Shown here: positions 20,995 to 29,235 of the stretch, piece by piece
How the letters are laid out: each line of letters starts with the position of its first letter
Position numbering within the stretch: position 1 is the stretch's first letter
Assembly (NCBI RefSeq): GCF_003697915.1
Contig: NZ_RCVN01000002.1
Span: 178,116-242,115 of the forward strand
DNA from: Staphylococcus pseudoxylosus
Lineage (GTDB): Bacteria; Bacillota; Bacilli; Staphylococcales; Staphylococcaceae
DNA length: 64,000 bases
Reading direction: 5' to 3'
Program-made: the position numbers and the translations under genes
The notes under the pieces: generated by a model
Database searches by the model: none
Told to the model about the DNA's origin: nothing
What the model saw: the letters and a program-made list of their open reading frames with translations, nothing else

Positions 20995-22014
20995 TTATTT
21001 TTTCATGTTAATCCATTTCATATAAGTTGCTAATTTCCATATATATTCTAAGGGTCCCAATTTAAAATATTTAAGCCATAGCATACTTATAATTATTTGA
21101 ACTATATAAATCGTTAAACATATCCATAATGATTGAAGTAAACTCCAATGTTTCCCATCAAATATTATAATTAATAAGTATATAATTAAAGTCTGCCCAA
21201 TATAATTAGTTAATGCCATTCTGCCATAATACTTTAGGGGCGTTAAAATAAAACGTCCCCACGTCATATTCAGTAATAAAATGAGACAAGAAATATAAAA
21301 TAAACTCATGAAAGGTGAGAATATCGTAATAAGATGATGATATTGGTCTACAGCTGTTATATAATCTTCTGTACTCTTTTGCAATTGTCGGGGTAATAAA
21401 TCAATATATGGTACAACGTAGAATTTATTAAGTACATACCATCCAATTATTGATATAATCCCTGAACTAATTGCTACTATACTCCATACCTTGCTCGCAG
21501 TATCAAATTTAAAAATAATTCCAAATTGTGCTGACGCTAATCCTAATATAAAATATGGAAATGGAATCAAGAATTTAGCATCTAACCAAATAAACAAAAC
21601 TAATACAATTAAACCGATTGTAAAATTAATATACTTGTTCAATTTAAAAAATGGAATCAGCAACAATCCGAATATCGCGTATATTAGCAATGCCTCTCCC
21701 GGTTGCAATTGCATATGTAAGAAACCAAAAATACCAAGTATAATAATACGACGTAAAAATATAACATACTTATTTCCAGTTTTATGCTCAGCTCTTTGCA
21801 TAAATATATAAAAACCAATACCAAATAAATATGAAAAAATAGCAAAAAACTTACTTTCAATAAAGAAATCCAGGAACTTTTTATACGTAATATCATTTGA
21901 AAGTTCCGGCGCCGGTAATTGTGCAATCGCGATAATATTTACAAGTATAATCCCTAATAACGCAAAACCACGGAGAAAATCCAATGTTTCTATTCTATTG
22001 TTAATTTTGTTCAA
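20995..22014 (-). CDS. DUF418 family membrane protein
   Basis: A protein of about 339 residues with some nine spans. It has the DUF418 N-terminus IETLDFLRGFALLGIILVNI and the C-terminal region TLIIYLLI...GPLEYIWKLATY. The family is related to acyltransferase-3-like membrane proteins, and function is unknown. A GTG six codons upstream is possible, but the ribosome site GAGGAG lies inside that extension and ends 7 bp before a TTG at 22014, so TTG is preferred. Monocistronic. Confidence 0.85.
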   Translation of the reverse strand: MNKINNRIETLDFLRGFALLGIILVNIIAIAQLPAPELSNDITYKKFLDFFIESKFFAIFSYLFGIGFYIFMQRAEHKTGNKYVIFLRRIIILGIFGFLHMQLQPGEALLIYAIFGLLLIPFFKLNKYINFTIGLIVLVLFIWLDAKFLIPFPYFILGLASAQFGIIFKFDTASKVWSIVAISSGIISIIGWYVLNKFYVVPYIDLLPRQLQKSTEDYITAVDQYHHLITIFSPFMSLFYISCLILLLNMTWGRFILTPLKYYGRMALTNYIGQTLIIYLLIIIFDGKHWSLLQSLWICLTIYIVQIIISMLWLKYFKLGPLEYIWKLATYMKWINMKK

Positions 22015-22253
22015 AATATTACTCCTCTTCACTCTAAATTTATGATACGCCAGTTAATTATTCACAATAGTTTAAACCAATTAAACTTCGCTTAAGTCTA
22101 TCATTGCAGTCATTACAGCTACCATATTATAGAGTGAAAAAGAGGTGACAATTTTGTAATTTTAAAATTTTTCACAATTTTACCTTATGCTAAATAAGAC
22201 AATCAAATTACTTATCGCTAAAAATAATTTCGTTACGCCACTCACTTTATTAA

Positions 22254-22303
22254 GTAAAAAGTCAGAACCCAGAAATAGATTTATCTGGATTCTGACTTTT
22301 TAC
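22254..22303 (-). terminator. terminator overlapping the XRE-cupin stop codon
   Basis: A long stem GTAAAAAGTCAGAACCCAGA (22254-22273) pairs with 22284-22303 with one mismatch. On the minus strand the TTTTT end follows. It begins inside the last codons of the gene. Confidence 0.8.
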
Positions 22304-22851
22304 TTGTAATCTATAACCATAGAAATGAGTGTAATTTCGTTTCCATTGTTAATATAACTATGAGCAATATCAGATTTAAATCTCAATGCATCTCTTTCTT
22401 TTAAAGTAAGTACTTCATTTTCTAAATGCATTTCTAATTGACCTTCAATAATGATAATTGATTCTTCAGAGCCAGCCAAATGTGGTTCAGAATTTAAAGT
22501 GGCACCGGGGTCTAATTCAACATAGAAGAACTCAAATGACTTACTTTTTTCAAATGGAAAGTAAGGATAAACTCTATATTTCCCTTCATTTTCTGTTACT
22601 GGTACAATATCTTCCTTTTTTACTTGGATATAGTCAGATTCTGCTTCACTCATCAGGCTACTAAATGACAATTTCAGTCCGTTACTAATCTTCCAAACAG
22701 TATTAATAGATGGAATTGTATTGCCTTTTTCTATCTCATTTAGCGAAGACGTACTCACCCCAGTGAGTTTTGATAATTTTTCCAGACTAATTTTGTTTTT
22801 CTTTCTATATAGATAAATATTTTTTGCCACAATTTTATGGAATTCCATCAT
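22300..22851 (-). CDS. XRE-family regulator with C-terminal cupin domain
   Basis: A 183-residue regulator. Residues about 8-62 form the helix-turn-helix (KISLEKLSKLTGVSTSSLNEIEKGNTIPSI). Residues about 108-180 form a cupin sensor (VELDPGATLNSEPHLAGSEESIIIIEGQLEM). This architecture usually represses a linked transporter and senses a small amino-acid-like ligand. It begins ATGATG; AAAGGAGC suits either, the second slightly better. It is divergent from the LysE exporter, and the shared 110 bp carries stacked palindromes. Confidence 0.88.
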   Translation of the reverse strand: MMEFHKIVAKNIYLYRKKNKISLEKLSKLTGVSTSSLNEIEKGNTIPSINTVWKISNGLKLSFSSLMSEAESDYIQVKKEDIVPVTENEGKYRVYPYFPFEKSKSFEFFYVELDPGATLNSEPHLAGSEESIIIIEGQLEMHLENEVLTLKERDALRFKSDIAHSYINNGNEITLISMVIDYK

Positions 22852-22868
22852 AACTGCTCCTTTTTATA

Positions 22869-22927
22869 TTGACTTTCCTTTAAAGTGGATATAAAATCCT
22901 TTTAAAAGGATATATCCTATACATAGG
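22869..22927. promoter_or_regulatory. LysE promoter with stacked operator palindromes
   Basis: A plus-strand promoter reads TTGACT (22869-22874), 17-bp spacer, TAAAAT (22892-22897). Three overlapping symmetric elements follow: ATCCTTTTAAAAGGAT (22896-22911, perfect), AGGATATATCCT (22907-22918, perfect) and CCTATACATAGG (22916-22927, one mismatch). These are the probable operators of the XRE-cupin regulator. Confidence 0.65.
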
Positions 22928-22979
22928 AATTATTATCGGTATATTTCCATAGTAAAGGATAATGCGAGGAGAATGCAAT

Positions 22980-23555
22980 TTGTTTATATCTTTTATCATT
23001 TATACATTTTTCATGAGCTATACACCTGGACCAAATAATTTATTAGCTTTGGATGGCGCCTTACGATTAGGTATTAGAGGTACATTGAAATTCCTAATTG
23101 GAATTGGTTTAGGCTTCTTAACACTTTCATTGCTATGTCTTATTTTTAGTAAGTTTATGACAATTTATTTCACAAGTTTTATTTTGATTATAAAATTTCT
23201 AGGATTTGTTTATTTATTATATCTAGCATATACAGTGTTTAAACATAATCACAACAATGATAGCCTTGGTCATACATATCGTTTACGCGATGGATTATAT
23301 CTTCAATACATGAACCCTAAGACTATCGTTTACGTGCTAACTGCAATTGTCACTTATATCACTACACAAGACATGACATTTTTCGCTTCCATGAGCTATA
23401 CAGTTACCATCGCACTAATAGGCGTTTCTGGCGCTATTGCTTGGGCATTTTTAGGGCTTTGTTTCAAAAAAATATTATTAAAATATAATACTGCATATAA
23501 AATTTGTATGTCATTCTGTTTGGTCATATTGGCCTTTATGATGTTGTTAGAATAA
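22980..23555 (+). CDS. LysE/RhtB-family amino-acid exporter
   Basis: About 191 residues with six spans. LysE hallmarks are YTPGPNNLLALDGALRLG near the N-terminus and LQYMNPKTIVYV in the middle. The family exports amino acids or related metabolites. An ATG at 22962 is in frame, but GAGGAG (22966-22971) falls after it and 8 bp before a TTG at 22980, which also gives the normal family start. It is divergent from the XRE-cupin regulator that likely controls it. Substrate unknown. Confidence 0.87.
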   Translation: MFISFIIYTFFMSYTPGPNNLLALDGALRLGIRGTLKFLIGIGLGFLTLSLLCLIFSKFMTIYFTSFILIIKFLGFVYLLYLAYTVFKHNHNNDSLGHTYRLRDGLYLQYMNPKTIVYVLTAIVTYITTQDMTFFASMSYTVTIALIGVSGAIAWAFLGLCFKKILLKYNTAYKICMSFCLVILAFMMLLE

Positions 23556-23650
23556 CTATTTAAATTAAGGATCCCAATATCATATCAAAGCTTTTATAAA
23601 TAATAGATAATCGTTTTTCTAATAAAAATAATAACTCTTTTATAATAAAG

Positions 23651-23694
23651 AAGAGCGAGTCCCCAACCAAACTTGATTGAGAATACTCACTCCA
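23651..23694 (-). terminator. possible terminator after gntP
   Basis: GAGCGAGT (23653-23660) can pair with ACTCACTC (23685-23692) through a long loop, with T-rich sequence following on the minus strand. The stem is modest. Confidence 0.45.
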
Positions 23695-23702
23695 ATTTAT
23701 TA

Positions 23703-25064
23703 TTATACGATGAAATTCACAATTAAAATTAATCCTAAACCTACAACTGATAAGATGGACTCTAACAAGGTCCAAGTTAAAAATGTTTCTTTCATAGTTA
23801 AAACAAAATATTCTTTGAACATCCAAAATCCTGCATCATTCACATGTGAACAGAAAATACTACCGGCTCCGATGGCTAAAACAACTAATGAAATATTGAC
23901 ATCAGACGATTGTAATAAAGGTAAAACAATACCTACTGACGAAATCGCTGCAACTGTTGTTGATCCTAGTGCTGTCCGTAATAACGCCGCAGCTAACCAT
24001 GCAAGGATAAGTGGTGACATTTCAGTACCTTTAAATATCTCTGAAATGGTGTCACCTACACCACCATCAATTAGTATCTGTTTAAATGTTCCGCCTCCAC
24101 CTATGATAAGAATAAGCATTGCAATGGGGGTAATGGCATTCGAAACGGTATCCATAATCTGCTTCATACTCTGTTTCCTTCTAATACCCATAGAATAAAT
24201 TGCAAATAATACGGCAATTAACATCGCAGTTACAGAGGTTCCAATAAAGTAGATAAAACCTTCGAAACCATTTGCTTTTCCGTCTTCATTATCAGTTATT
24301 AACTGTACAATTGTAGCTAATAGCATCAAGATAACTGGTGCAAGTGCTGTGAGCAAACTCATACCAAAACTTGGTAAATCTTTGTTTTCAAATACTTTAA
24401 ACTCACCGACAGCTGCTTGATTTCCTTTCCTATTGAAAGCTTCAGGCGTTAATTTATGTGCAATTTTTGGGAAAATAGCTCCAACAATAATTGCTAAAGG
24501 TATACCGATAATAACCCCATACATCAATACATGACCAATATTAGCATTTACCGCTTCTGAAATTGCAACTGGTCCTGGATGTGGCGGTAAAAAACCATGT
24601 GTGACTGCAATAGAGGTTGCCATCGGAAGCCCAACTGTTAAGTTTGAAATCTGCATCCTTTTAGCTAATGTAAATACTAAAGGTATTAATAACACAAATG
24701 CCACTTCCAAGAATAATGATATCCCAATAATAAATGACGCGATAATCATTGCCCACGTCACATATTTCTTACCAAATACATTGATTAATGTATCGGCAAT
24801 ACGTGTAGCACCACCACCATCTGACAATAACTTACCTAATATAGAACCTAATCCAAAAATAATCGCAATATGTCCTAGTGTATCCCCCATACCTTTTTCA
24901 ATAGTGGTTACAATTGTATCTAAAGGCATTCCCAGTAAAATACCGGTTACCATTGAAGTGATAATTAGAGCAATAAATGTATTAAGTTTAAACCACATAA
25001 TTAACATTAATAATATAAGTACTCCAATCACAACAGCAACTAACGGCCAAATTTCTCCCATCAT
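23703..25064 (-). CDS. GntP-family sugar-acid:proton symporter
   Basis: A 453-residue permease with about twelve spans. The GntP pattern is clear: GMGDTLGHIAIIFGLGSILGK, FLPPHPGPVAISEAV, and the C-terminal IFCSHVNDAGFWMFKEYF. Family members import gluconate, glycerate, tartrate-like or other hydroxy acids. GGGGA lies before an ATGATG. It is last in a three-gene operon (dehydrogenase, DUF1537 kinase, permease). That context points to a four-carbon sugar acid such as threonate or erythronate rather than gluconate. A second GntP lies at 57806. Confidence 0.9.
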   Translation of the reverse strand: MMGEIWPLVAVVIGVLILLMLIMWFKLNTFIALIITSMVTGILLGMPLDTIVTTIEKGMGDTLGHIAIIFGLGSILGKLLSDGGGATRIADTLINVFGKKYVTWAMIIASFIIGISLFLEVAFVLLIPLVFTLAKRMQISNLTVGLPMATSIAVTHGFLPPHPGPVAISEAVNANIGHVLMYGVIIGIPLAIIVGAIFPKIAHKLTPEAFNRKGNQAAVGEFKVFENKDLPSFGMSLLTALAPVILMLLATIVQLITDNEDGKANGFEGFIYFIGTSVTAMLIAVLFAIYSMGIRRKQSMKQIMDTVSNAITPIAMLILIIGGGGTFKQILIDGGVGDTISEIFKGTEMSPLILAWLAAALLRTALGSTTVAAISSVGIVLPLLQSSDVNISLVVLAIGAGSIFCSHVNDAGFWMFKEYFVLTMKETFLTWTLLESILSVVGLGLILIVNFIV

Positions 25065-25080
25065 GTTCTTCCCCTACTTT

Positions 25081-26457
25081 CTATATCTCTTTCGAATTCA
25101 TCTTATATACAGTTGTTAATGTATCTTCGTCTCCAATATTTCCCGGGAAAATAACATAAGGCATTTGACTATACTTTGCTTCTTCCCCTGTTAACCAAAC
25201 TGGTACGCCTTGCGTTATTTGACCGATAACAATTGCCTTTTTAATATTCAGTCCTTTAGTGGCAACATCGCTAGAAGTAATACCACCTTTAGCAATAATG
25301 AATCTTGGTTTTACTTTTAAGCCTTGTACAATACCAACCAATGCATTCGAAATATTCGTAGAAATACTTAAATTATTCGTTAAATCTTCTGTTTTGATTA
25401 CATCTCTTGAAGTATAGACAACGACATCTCTCTCCGATTGAATCAATGATGTCACTTTTTCTATTTGTTGGTTTATGTACGATTGTAAATCATTTGTAGT
25501 GACTGCTTTTACATCAAACTCAATGGATGCAATATCAGTATTTGTTAATAAATGTTGTAGCTGCGATGAAGTTTTTTTAACATGTGATCCTACAATCATT
25601 AGTCCACCATTCGTCTGGTTACCATAATGATTCAAGTTAATAATCTCTCCAGGTGTTTCGCACATAGCTTTAACAAAAGACGCGGCTGTTCTAAACATGA
25701 ATTTTTTATCATTACTTCCTAAAAATGTAGTTAAACATGAAACAAAATAATCCATGTCTTCATCATTTAATGCATCGACAACAACAGCATCAAAATTTGA
25801 GATACTGTTAAGCACTTCATTAATTGATTGAGCATCGCGTTCACGTATTTGTGATAAACGAATATGTTTTACGTCATTTGCATTAATTTCTCCGTTACTT
25901 TTCTCTTCTATAAAACTTGCCATCGTTCTACTACTAAATCCAAATGTAGTATCATTTGCAAATTCACTTTCAGACACAGGCATATATGCGTCACCTTCTT
26001 TTAAGTAATGAATACCATCAAATGTGTAACGTTTCCCTTCAAAGAACGCTGGTATATAAAATACTCCATCAAATTGTTCATCTGAAGCTTCGCTCAAGAC
26101 TTTCGGTTCTAAATAAAAATGCCCTCTTAATGTCGAATCTCCTCTACTTATTACAATGTATGGATGATCTAATCGTTGCGAAACTCGTGCTATATTACGA
26201 CTGATTTCTTGATGTAGTTGTGTTGTTTCTTGTTCATTTAATGCTCTAGAATTCGTCAATATATAAAACATATGATTCTTTTGCTTAAAACCATCTTCAA
26301 TTAACGATTCTGACCATTCTGTATATACTGGTAAGTCTTTTACTGTTTGAGTGCCAGTTGGGTCGTCATCTAGGACAATAATTTTATATTTAAAAGTATT
26401 AAGATTTTTTGAAATAACATCATGCTTCATTTCATTTATTAAACGTTCAGTTAACAT
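25081..26457 (-). CDS. four-carbon acid sugar kinase (DUF1537 family)
   Basis: A 458-residue kinase of the OtnK/DtnK/DenK family. The N-terminal domain starts with KIIVLDDDPTGTQTV. The C-terminal nucleotide-binding part contains GLKVKPRFIIAKGGITSSDVATKGL. Known members phosphorylate 3-keto or free tetronates after oxidation by the linked dehydrogenase. GTAGGTG precedes the ATG, and only 8 bp separate it from the upstream dehydrogenase stop. The exact isomer acted on cannot be told from sequence. Confidence 0.85.
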   Translation of the reverse strand: MLTERLINEMKHDVISKNLNTFKYKIIVLDDDPTGTQTVKDLPVYTEWSESLIEDGFKQKNHMFYILTNSRALNEQETTQLHQEISRNIARVSQRLDHPYIVISRGDSTLRGHFYLEPKVLSEASDEQFDGVFYIPAFFEGKRYTFDGIHYLKEGDAYMPVSESEFANDTTFGFSSRTMASFIEEKSNGEINANDVKHIRLSQIRERDAQSINEVLNSISNFDAVVVDALNDEDMDYFVSCLTTFLGSNDKKFMFRTAASFVKAMCETPGEIINLNHYGNQTNGGLMIVGSHVKKTSSQLQHLLTNTDIASIEFDVKAVTTNDLQSYINQQIEKVTSLIQSERDVVVYTSRDVIKTEDLTNNLSISTNISNALVGIVQGLKVKPRFIIAKGGITSSDVATKGLNIKKAIVIGQITQGVPVWLTGEEAKYSQMPYVIFPGNIGDEDTLTTVYKMNSKEI

Positions 26458-26465
26458 CTTTTCAC

Positions 26466-27341
26466 CTACATATTATTTATATTTTCAAAGAATTTTATAA
26501 TGCCTGAATGATCATTCATACCATTACCGCGTGCAACTTCTGATTTGTATATTTCTTTCACTTGATTTGCTATAGGCAATGTAAGACCAACTGTATCTGC
26601 TGTTGAACTCACGTTTTTCATATCTTTTAAATTTATGTTTAGCGTGCCCCCTGGTTGATAGTCTTCCTCAATCATTTTTGGAAACTTCGCATCCATTACG
26701 CTAGAACCTGCTAGACCACCTTTAATTGCTTTATACATATTTGCTAAATCTATATCAAATTTTTTCGCTAATACTACCGCTTCAGAAAGCGCAGCAATGT
26801 TGGTGTTAACTATAATTTGATTTGCTAACTTTACTACGCTACCAGCACCAACATCTCCGACTCTTATAACTGATGCAGCAATAGGTTCTAAAACTTTTTG
26901 AACTTCTGGTAAATCCGTTTCTGCGCAACCAATCATCACTGATAATTCACCTGTTATAGCTAAAGGTTCTCCCCCACTTACGGGAGCATCCATATATTTA
27001 ATTTGTTTTGTTTCTAGTACTTTACTTATTTCCAATGATTCATTTGGAGTTAAAGAGCTAGTATCAATAACAGCTTTTACTTTAATATCAGTTTGTTTAA
27101 CTATTGCATCTTCACCACTATATAAAACAGCCTTTACTATCGCACCATTTGGTAATGATGTAATAACATAGTCAGCTTGTTGAGCCATTTGTTGTACTGA
27201 AACAGCATTTGCACCTTGTCTCACTACTTCATTTTCTGCTTCTTTATTTAAATCATTAACAAGAACAGTTACGTTCGCTTTTAATAAATTTTCTACCATT
27301 GGTTTGCCCATAATACCTAAACCTATAAATCCTACTTTCAT
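26466..27341 (-). CDS. NAD(P)-dependent beta-hydroxyacid dehydrogenase (tetronate-type)
   Basis: About 291 residues of the 3-hydroxyisobutyrate dehydrogenase family: Rossmann start VGFIGLGIMGKPMVENLL, substrate loop DAPVSGGEPLAITGELSVM, and catalytic-lysine region GAGSVVKLANQIIVNTN (Lys near residue 171). Linked to a DUF1537 kinase, it most likely oxidises a four-carbon sugar acid (LtnD/DenD type) to its 3-keto form. An earlier GTG is in frame, but AAAGGG sits 8 bp before the ATG at 27341. First gene of the operon, divergent from gntR. Confidence 0.86.
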   Translation of the reverse strand: MKVGFIGLGIMGKPMVENLLKANVTVLVNDLNKEAENEVVRQGANAVSVQQMAQQADYVITSLPNGAIVKAVLYSGEDAIVKQTDIKVKAVIDTSSLTPNESLEISKVLETKQIKYMDAPVSGGEPLAITGELSVMIGCAETDLPEVQKVLEPIAASVIRVGDVGAGSVVKLANQIIVNTNIAALSEAVVLAKKFDIDLANMYKAIKGGLAGSSVMDAKFPKMIEEDYQPGGTLNINLKDMKNVSSTADTVGLTLPIANQVKEIYKSEVARGNGMNDHSGIIKFFENINNM

Positions 27342-27356
27342 AATTAACACCCTTTC

Positions 27357-27370
27357 TGAAAACGTTTACA
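27357..27370. promoter_or_regulatory. cre site upstream of the sugar-acid operon
   Basis: TGAAAACGTTTACA matches the CcpA consensus at every defined position. It lies between the likely promoter and the dehydrogenase start, where it would act as a transcription block. Confidence 0.75.
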
Positions 27371-27377
27371 AGAGATA

Positions 27378-27411
27378 TTGTATACCAAACTAGTTAAAAT
27401 GTATACATTTT
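27378..27411. promoter_or_regulatory. paired GntR operators and overlapping promoters
   Basis: A perfect 16-bp palindrome AAAATGTATACATTTT (27396-27411) and a second GTATAC core (27380-27385) are exactly 21 bp apart, two helical turns. The plus-strand promoter TTGTAT-N18-TATACA (27378-27383 and 27402-27407) coincides with both cores, and the minus-strand -10 TACAAT overlaps the second. GntR is thus expected to repress itself and the operon. Confidence 0.7.
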
Positions 27412-27457
27412 ATTACTATTTTTTTTATAGTACACTTATTGTAATGAGGTGAGTTAA

Positions 27458-28075
27458 TTGAATAATAATGAATTAACAATTTATCAAAGAATAAGAAATG
27501 ATATTATTTCTGGTACTTTTAAAAAAGATGAGAAAATTACAGAAGCTAAACTTGCAAAAAAGTATGAGGTAAGTCGAACTCCAATTCGTGAAGCATTAAA
27601 GCAACTAGAACTAGAATACTTTATTAAAAATGCTTATATTTTCATACCAACCAGTGAAGAATACAGACAAATATTTGAAATGCGTATTTTATTAGAAACA
27701 CACGCATTAAAAAAAGCTGCTATTGTTTATACAACATCAGATTTAGAAGAATTAAAAAGTTATACAGAGATAGATATCGAAGTCGAGGATGAAGCTAAAA
27801 TCATTGAAATCAATGACAAATTCCATCAAAAAATTATCGCTGCTACTAATAACCAATTTATTCTAGATACATACCAGAAATATAAGAGTTTCATTTATTT
27901 ATTTAGCCAAACTGTAATTAACAAACGTCGTCCCGGCTTAATAGAAGAACACAAGGCCATTGTTTCAGCACTGTATGATAGGGATATTAATTTGGCTGTC
28001 ACGTTACTCGAAGACCATTTAAAAAACGACTTAGAATTCAGCCTTTATTATTTAGAATTTAAAAACAATGAATAA
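27458..28075 (+). CDS. GntR-family regulator, FCD (FadR) subgroup
   Basis: A 205-residue regulator. The winged helix (about residues 5-65) has YQRIRNDIISGTFKKDEKITEAKLAKKYEVSRTPIREAL, here cut into the key parts KITEAKLAKKYEVSRTPIRE. The C-terminal FCD ligand domain shows histidines in DKFHQKI, EEHKAIV and LLEDHL that usually bind a metal and a carboxylic acid. Start is TTG with GAGGTGAG close upstream. It is divergent from the tetronate-type operon and is its likely repressor, released by the sugar acid or a keto-acid intermediate. Confidence 0.88.
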   Translation: MNNNELTIYQRIRNDIISGTFKKDEKITEAKLAKKYEVSRTPIREALKQLELEYFIKNAYIFIPTSEEYRQIFEMRILLETHALKKAAIVYTTSDLEELKSYTEIDIEVEDEAKIIEINDKFHQKIIAATNNQFILDTYQKYKSFIYLFSQTVINKRRPGLIEEHKAIVSALYDRDINLAVTLLEDHLKNDLEFSLYYLEFKNNE

Positions 28076-28080
28076 TTTAA

Positions 28081-28112
28081 AAAGACACAAACTTAATAGT
28101 TTCGTGTCTTTT
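28081..28112 (+). terminator. terminator of gntR
   Basis: AAAGACACAAACT (28081-28093), TAAT loop, and AGTTTCGTGTCTTT (28098-28110) with one bulge, followed by TTT. Confidence 0.8.
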
Positions 28113-28219
28113 TATGAATTGAAATTAATTTATAATTAATGAATCGTAGTGTGCAAATGCTAGGTATTGATTTTCTGTTAAACAAGGTATATATTATTGC
28201 TAACAAGTATATTTTTTAT

Positions 28220-28249
28220 ACCAATGGTTTATATATACTGTAAACTGGT
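28220..28249 (+). promoter_or_regulatory. inverted repeat before the dioxygenase operon
   Basis: ACCA-N2-GGTTTA (28220-28231) faces TAAAC-TGGT (28241-28249). It is an imperfect inverted repeat about 50 bp upstream of the start, around AT-rich promoter-like sequence. It may be an operator; the regulator is not in the window. Confidence 0.35.
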
Positions 28250-28295
28250 AATAATTAATACAATAGTAACTATCAATTCTACAGGGGGGCGCTAT

Positions 28296-29222
28296 ATGAA
28301 TATCATTGGCCATCATCACATTTCAATGTATACAAAAGATGCACAAATAAATAAAGATTTTTATACTCAAATTTTAGGATTACGTTTAGTAGAAAAATCT
28401 GTAAACCAAGATAACCCTATGATGTACCATCTATTTTTTGGAGATGAAATCGGTTCTGCCGGAACATTGCTTAGCTTTTTTGAGATACCTAATCTAGGGA
28501 AAAATCGTCCTGGTACAAATTCTATTCATCGTATAGGCTTATTAGTCCCTGATAAAACATCGTTAACTTATTTTCAATCTCGATTAGAAGATAACAATAT
28601 AGATACAATAAATATGACATATTTAAACCAACAAGCCTTGTTATTTAAAGATCCAGATGATTTAGAGATTATATTAATTACTAACAATCAATATAATCTA
28701 CCAAAATCATGGCGCAAAAACCCGTACTCAGATATTCCTACTGAACATCAAATTTTAGGTATGGGACCTGTCGAATTTCGATTACGCGATACTCAAAAAA
28801 CCATTGATTTTTTACAGCATGAACTGCATTATACTCCAAGACAAGCTACAAATGAAACAGTTATGACCTTGGATGAAAATGGCTTATACTCAGACTTTGT
28901 GATTGTCGAACAACAAGGTCAACGTGCTAGACCTGGTCAAGGTTATGTGCACCACATAGCTGTAAATACACCCAAAGATTCAAATTTAGAAGCTATTTTA
29001 GCAACAGTTAATCAAAACCCTGGAAATAATAGTGGTATGATTGATCGTTACTTTTTCAAATCATTATACTACCGACACAATAGTATTATGTATGAATTTG
29101 CAACTGAATCCCCTGGTTTCACAGTAGACACAGCTATTGAGAATTTGGGAAAACAACTCAATTTACCAGATTTTATGGAAGATCAACGTACTCAAATTGA
29201 ATCACAATTACACGATTTATAA
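28296..29222 (+). CDS. ring-cleaving dioxygenase (VOC/glyoxalase fold), MhqE/MhqO-like
   Basis: A 308-residue protein of two tandem VOC modules. Metal-ligand positions are visible in GHHHISMYTKD (His), GYVHHIAVNT (His) and IMYEFATESPGF (Glu). Relatives open catechol or hydroquinone-type rings and are induced by quinones in Bacillus and Staphylococcus. A longer frame exists, but the GGGGGG ribosome site sits 6 bp before the ATG at 28296, which starts right at the VOC domain. It is first of a three-gene operon with a flavin monooxygenase (13-bp gap) and an FMN reductase. Confidence 0.87.
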   Translation: MNIIGHHHISMYTKDAQINKDFYTQILGLRLVEKSVNQDNPMMYHLFFGDEIGSAGTLLSFFEIPNLGKNRPGTNSIHRIGLLVPDKTSLTYFQSRLEDNNIDTINMTYLNQQALLFKDPDDLEIILITNNQYNLPKSWRKNPYSDIPTEHQILGMGPVEFRLRDTQKTIDFLQHELHYTPRQATNETVMTLDENGLYSDFVIVEQQGQRARPGQGYVHHIAVNTPKDSNLEAILATVNQNPGNNSGMIDRYFFKSLYYRHNSIMYEFATESPGFTVDTAIENLGKQLNLPDFMEDQRTQIESQLHDL

Positions 29223-29235
29223 AGGATGATGATAT

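Noticed and set aside
23560..23826. 88-codon minus-strand frame at the gntP 3' end
   Set aside because: Overlaps gntP in another frame on the same strand, no ribosome site, not family-like.
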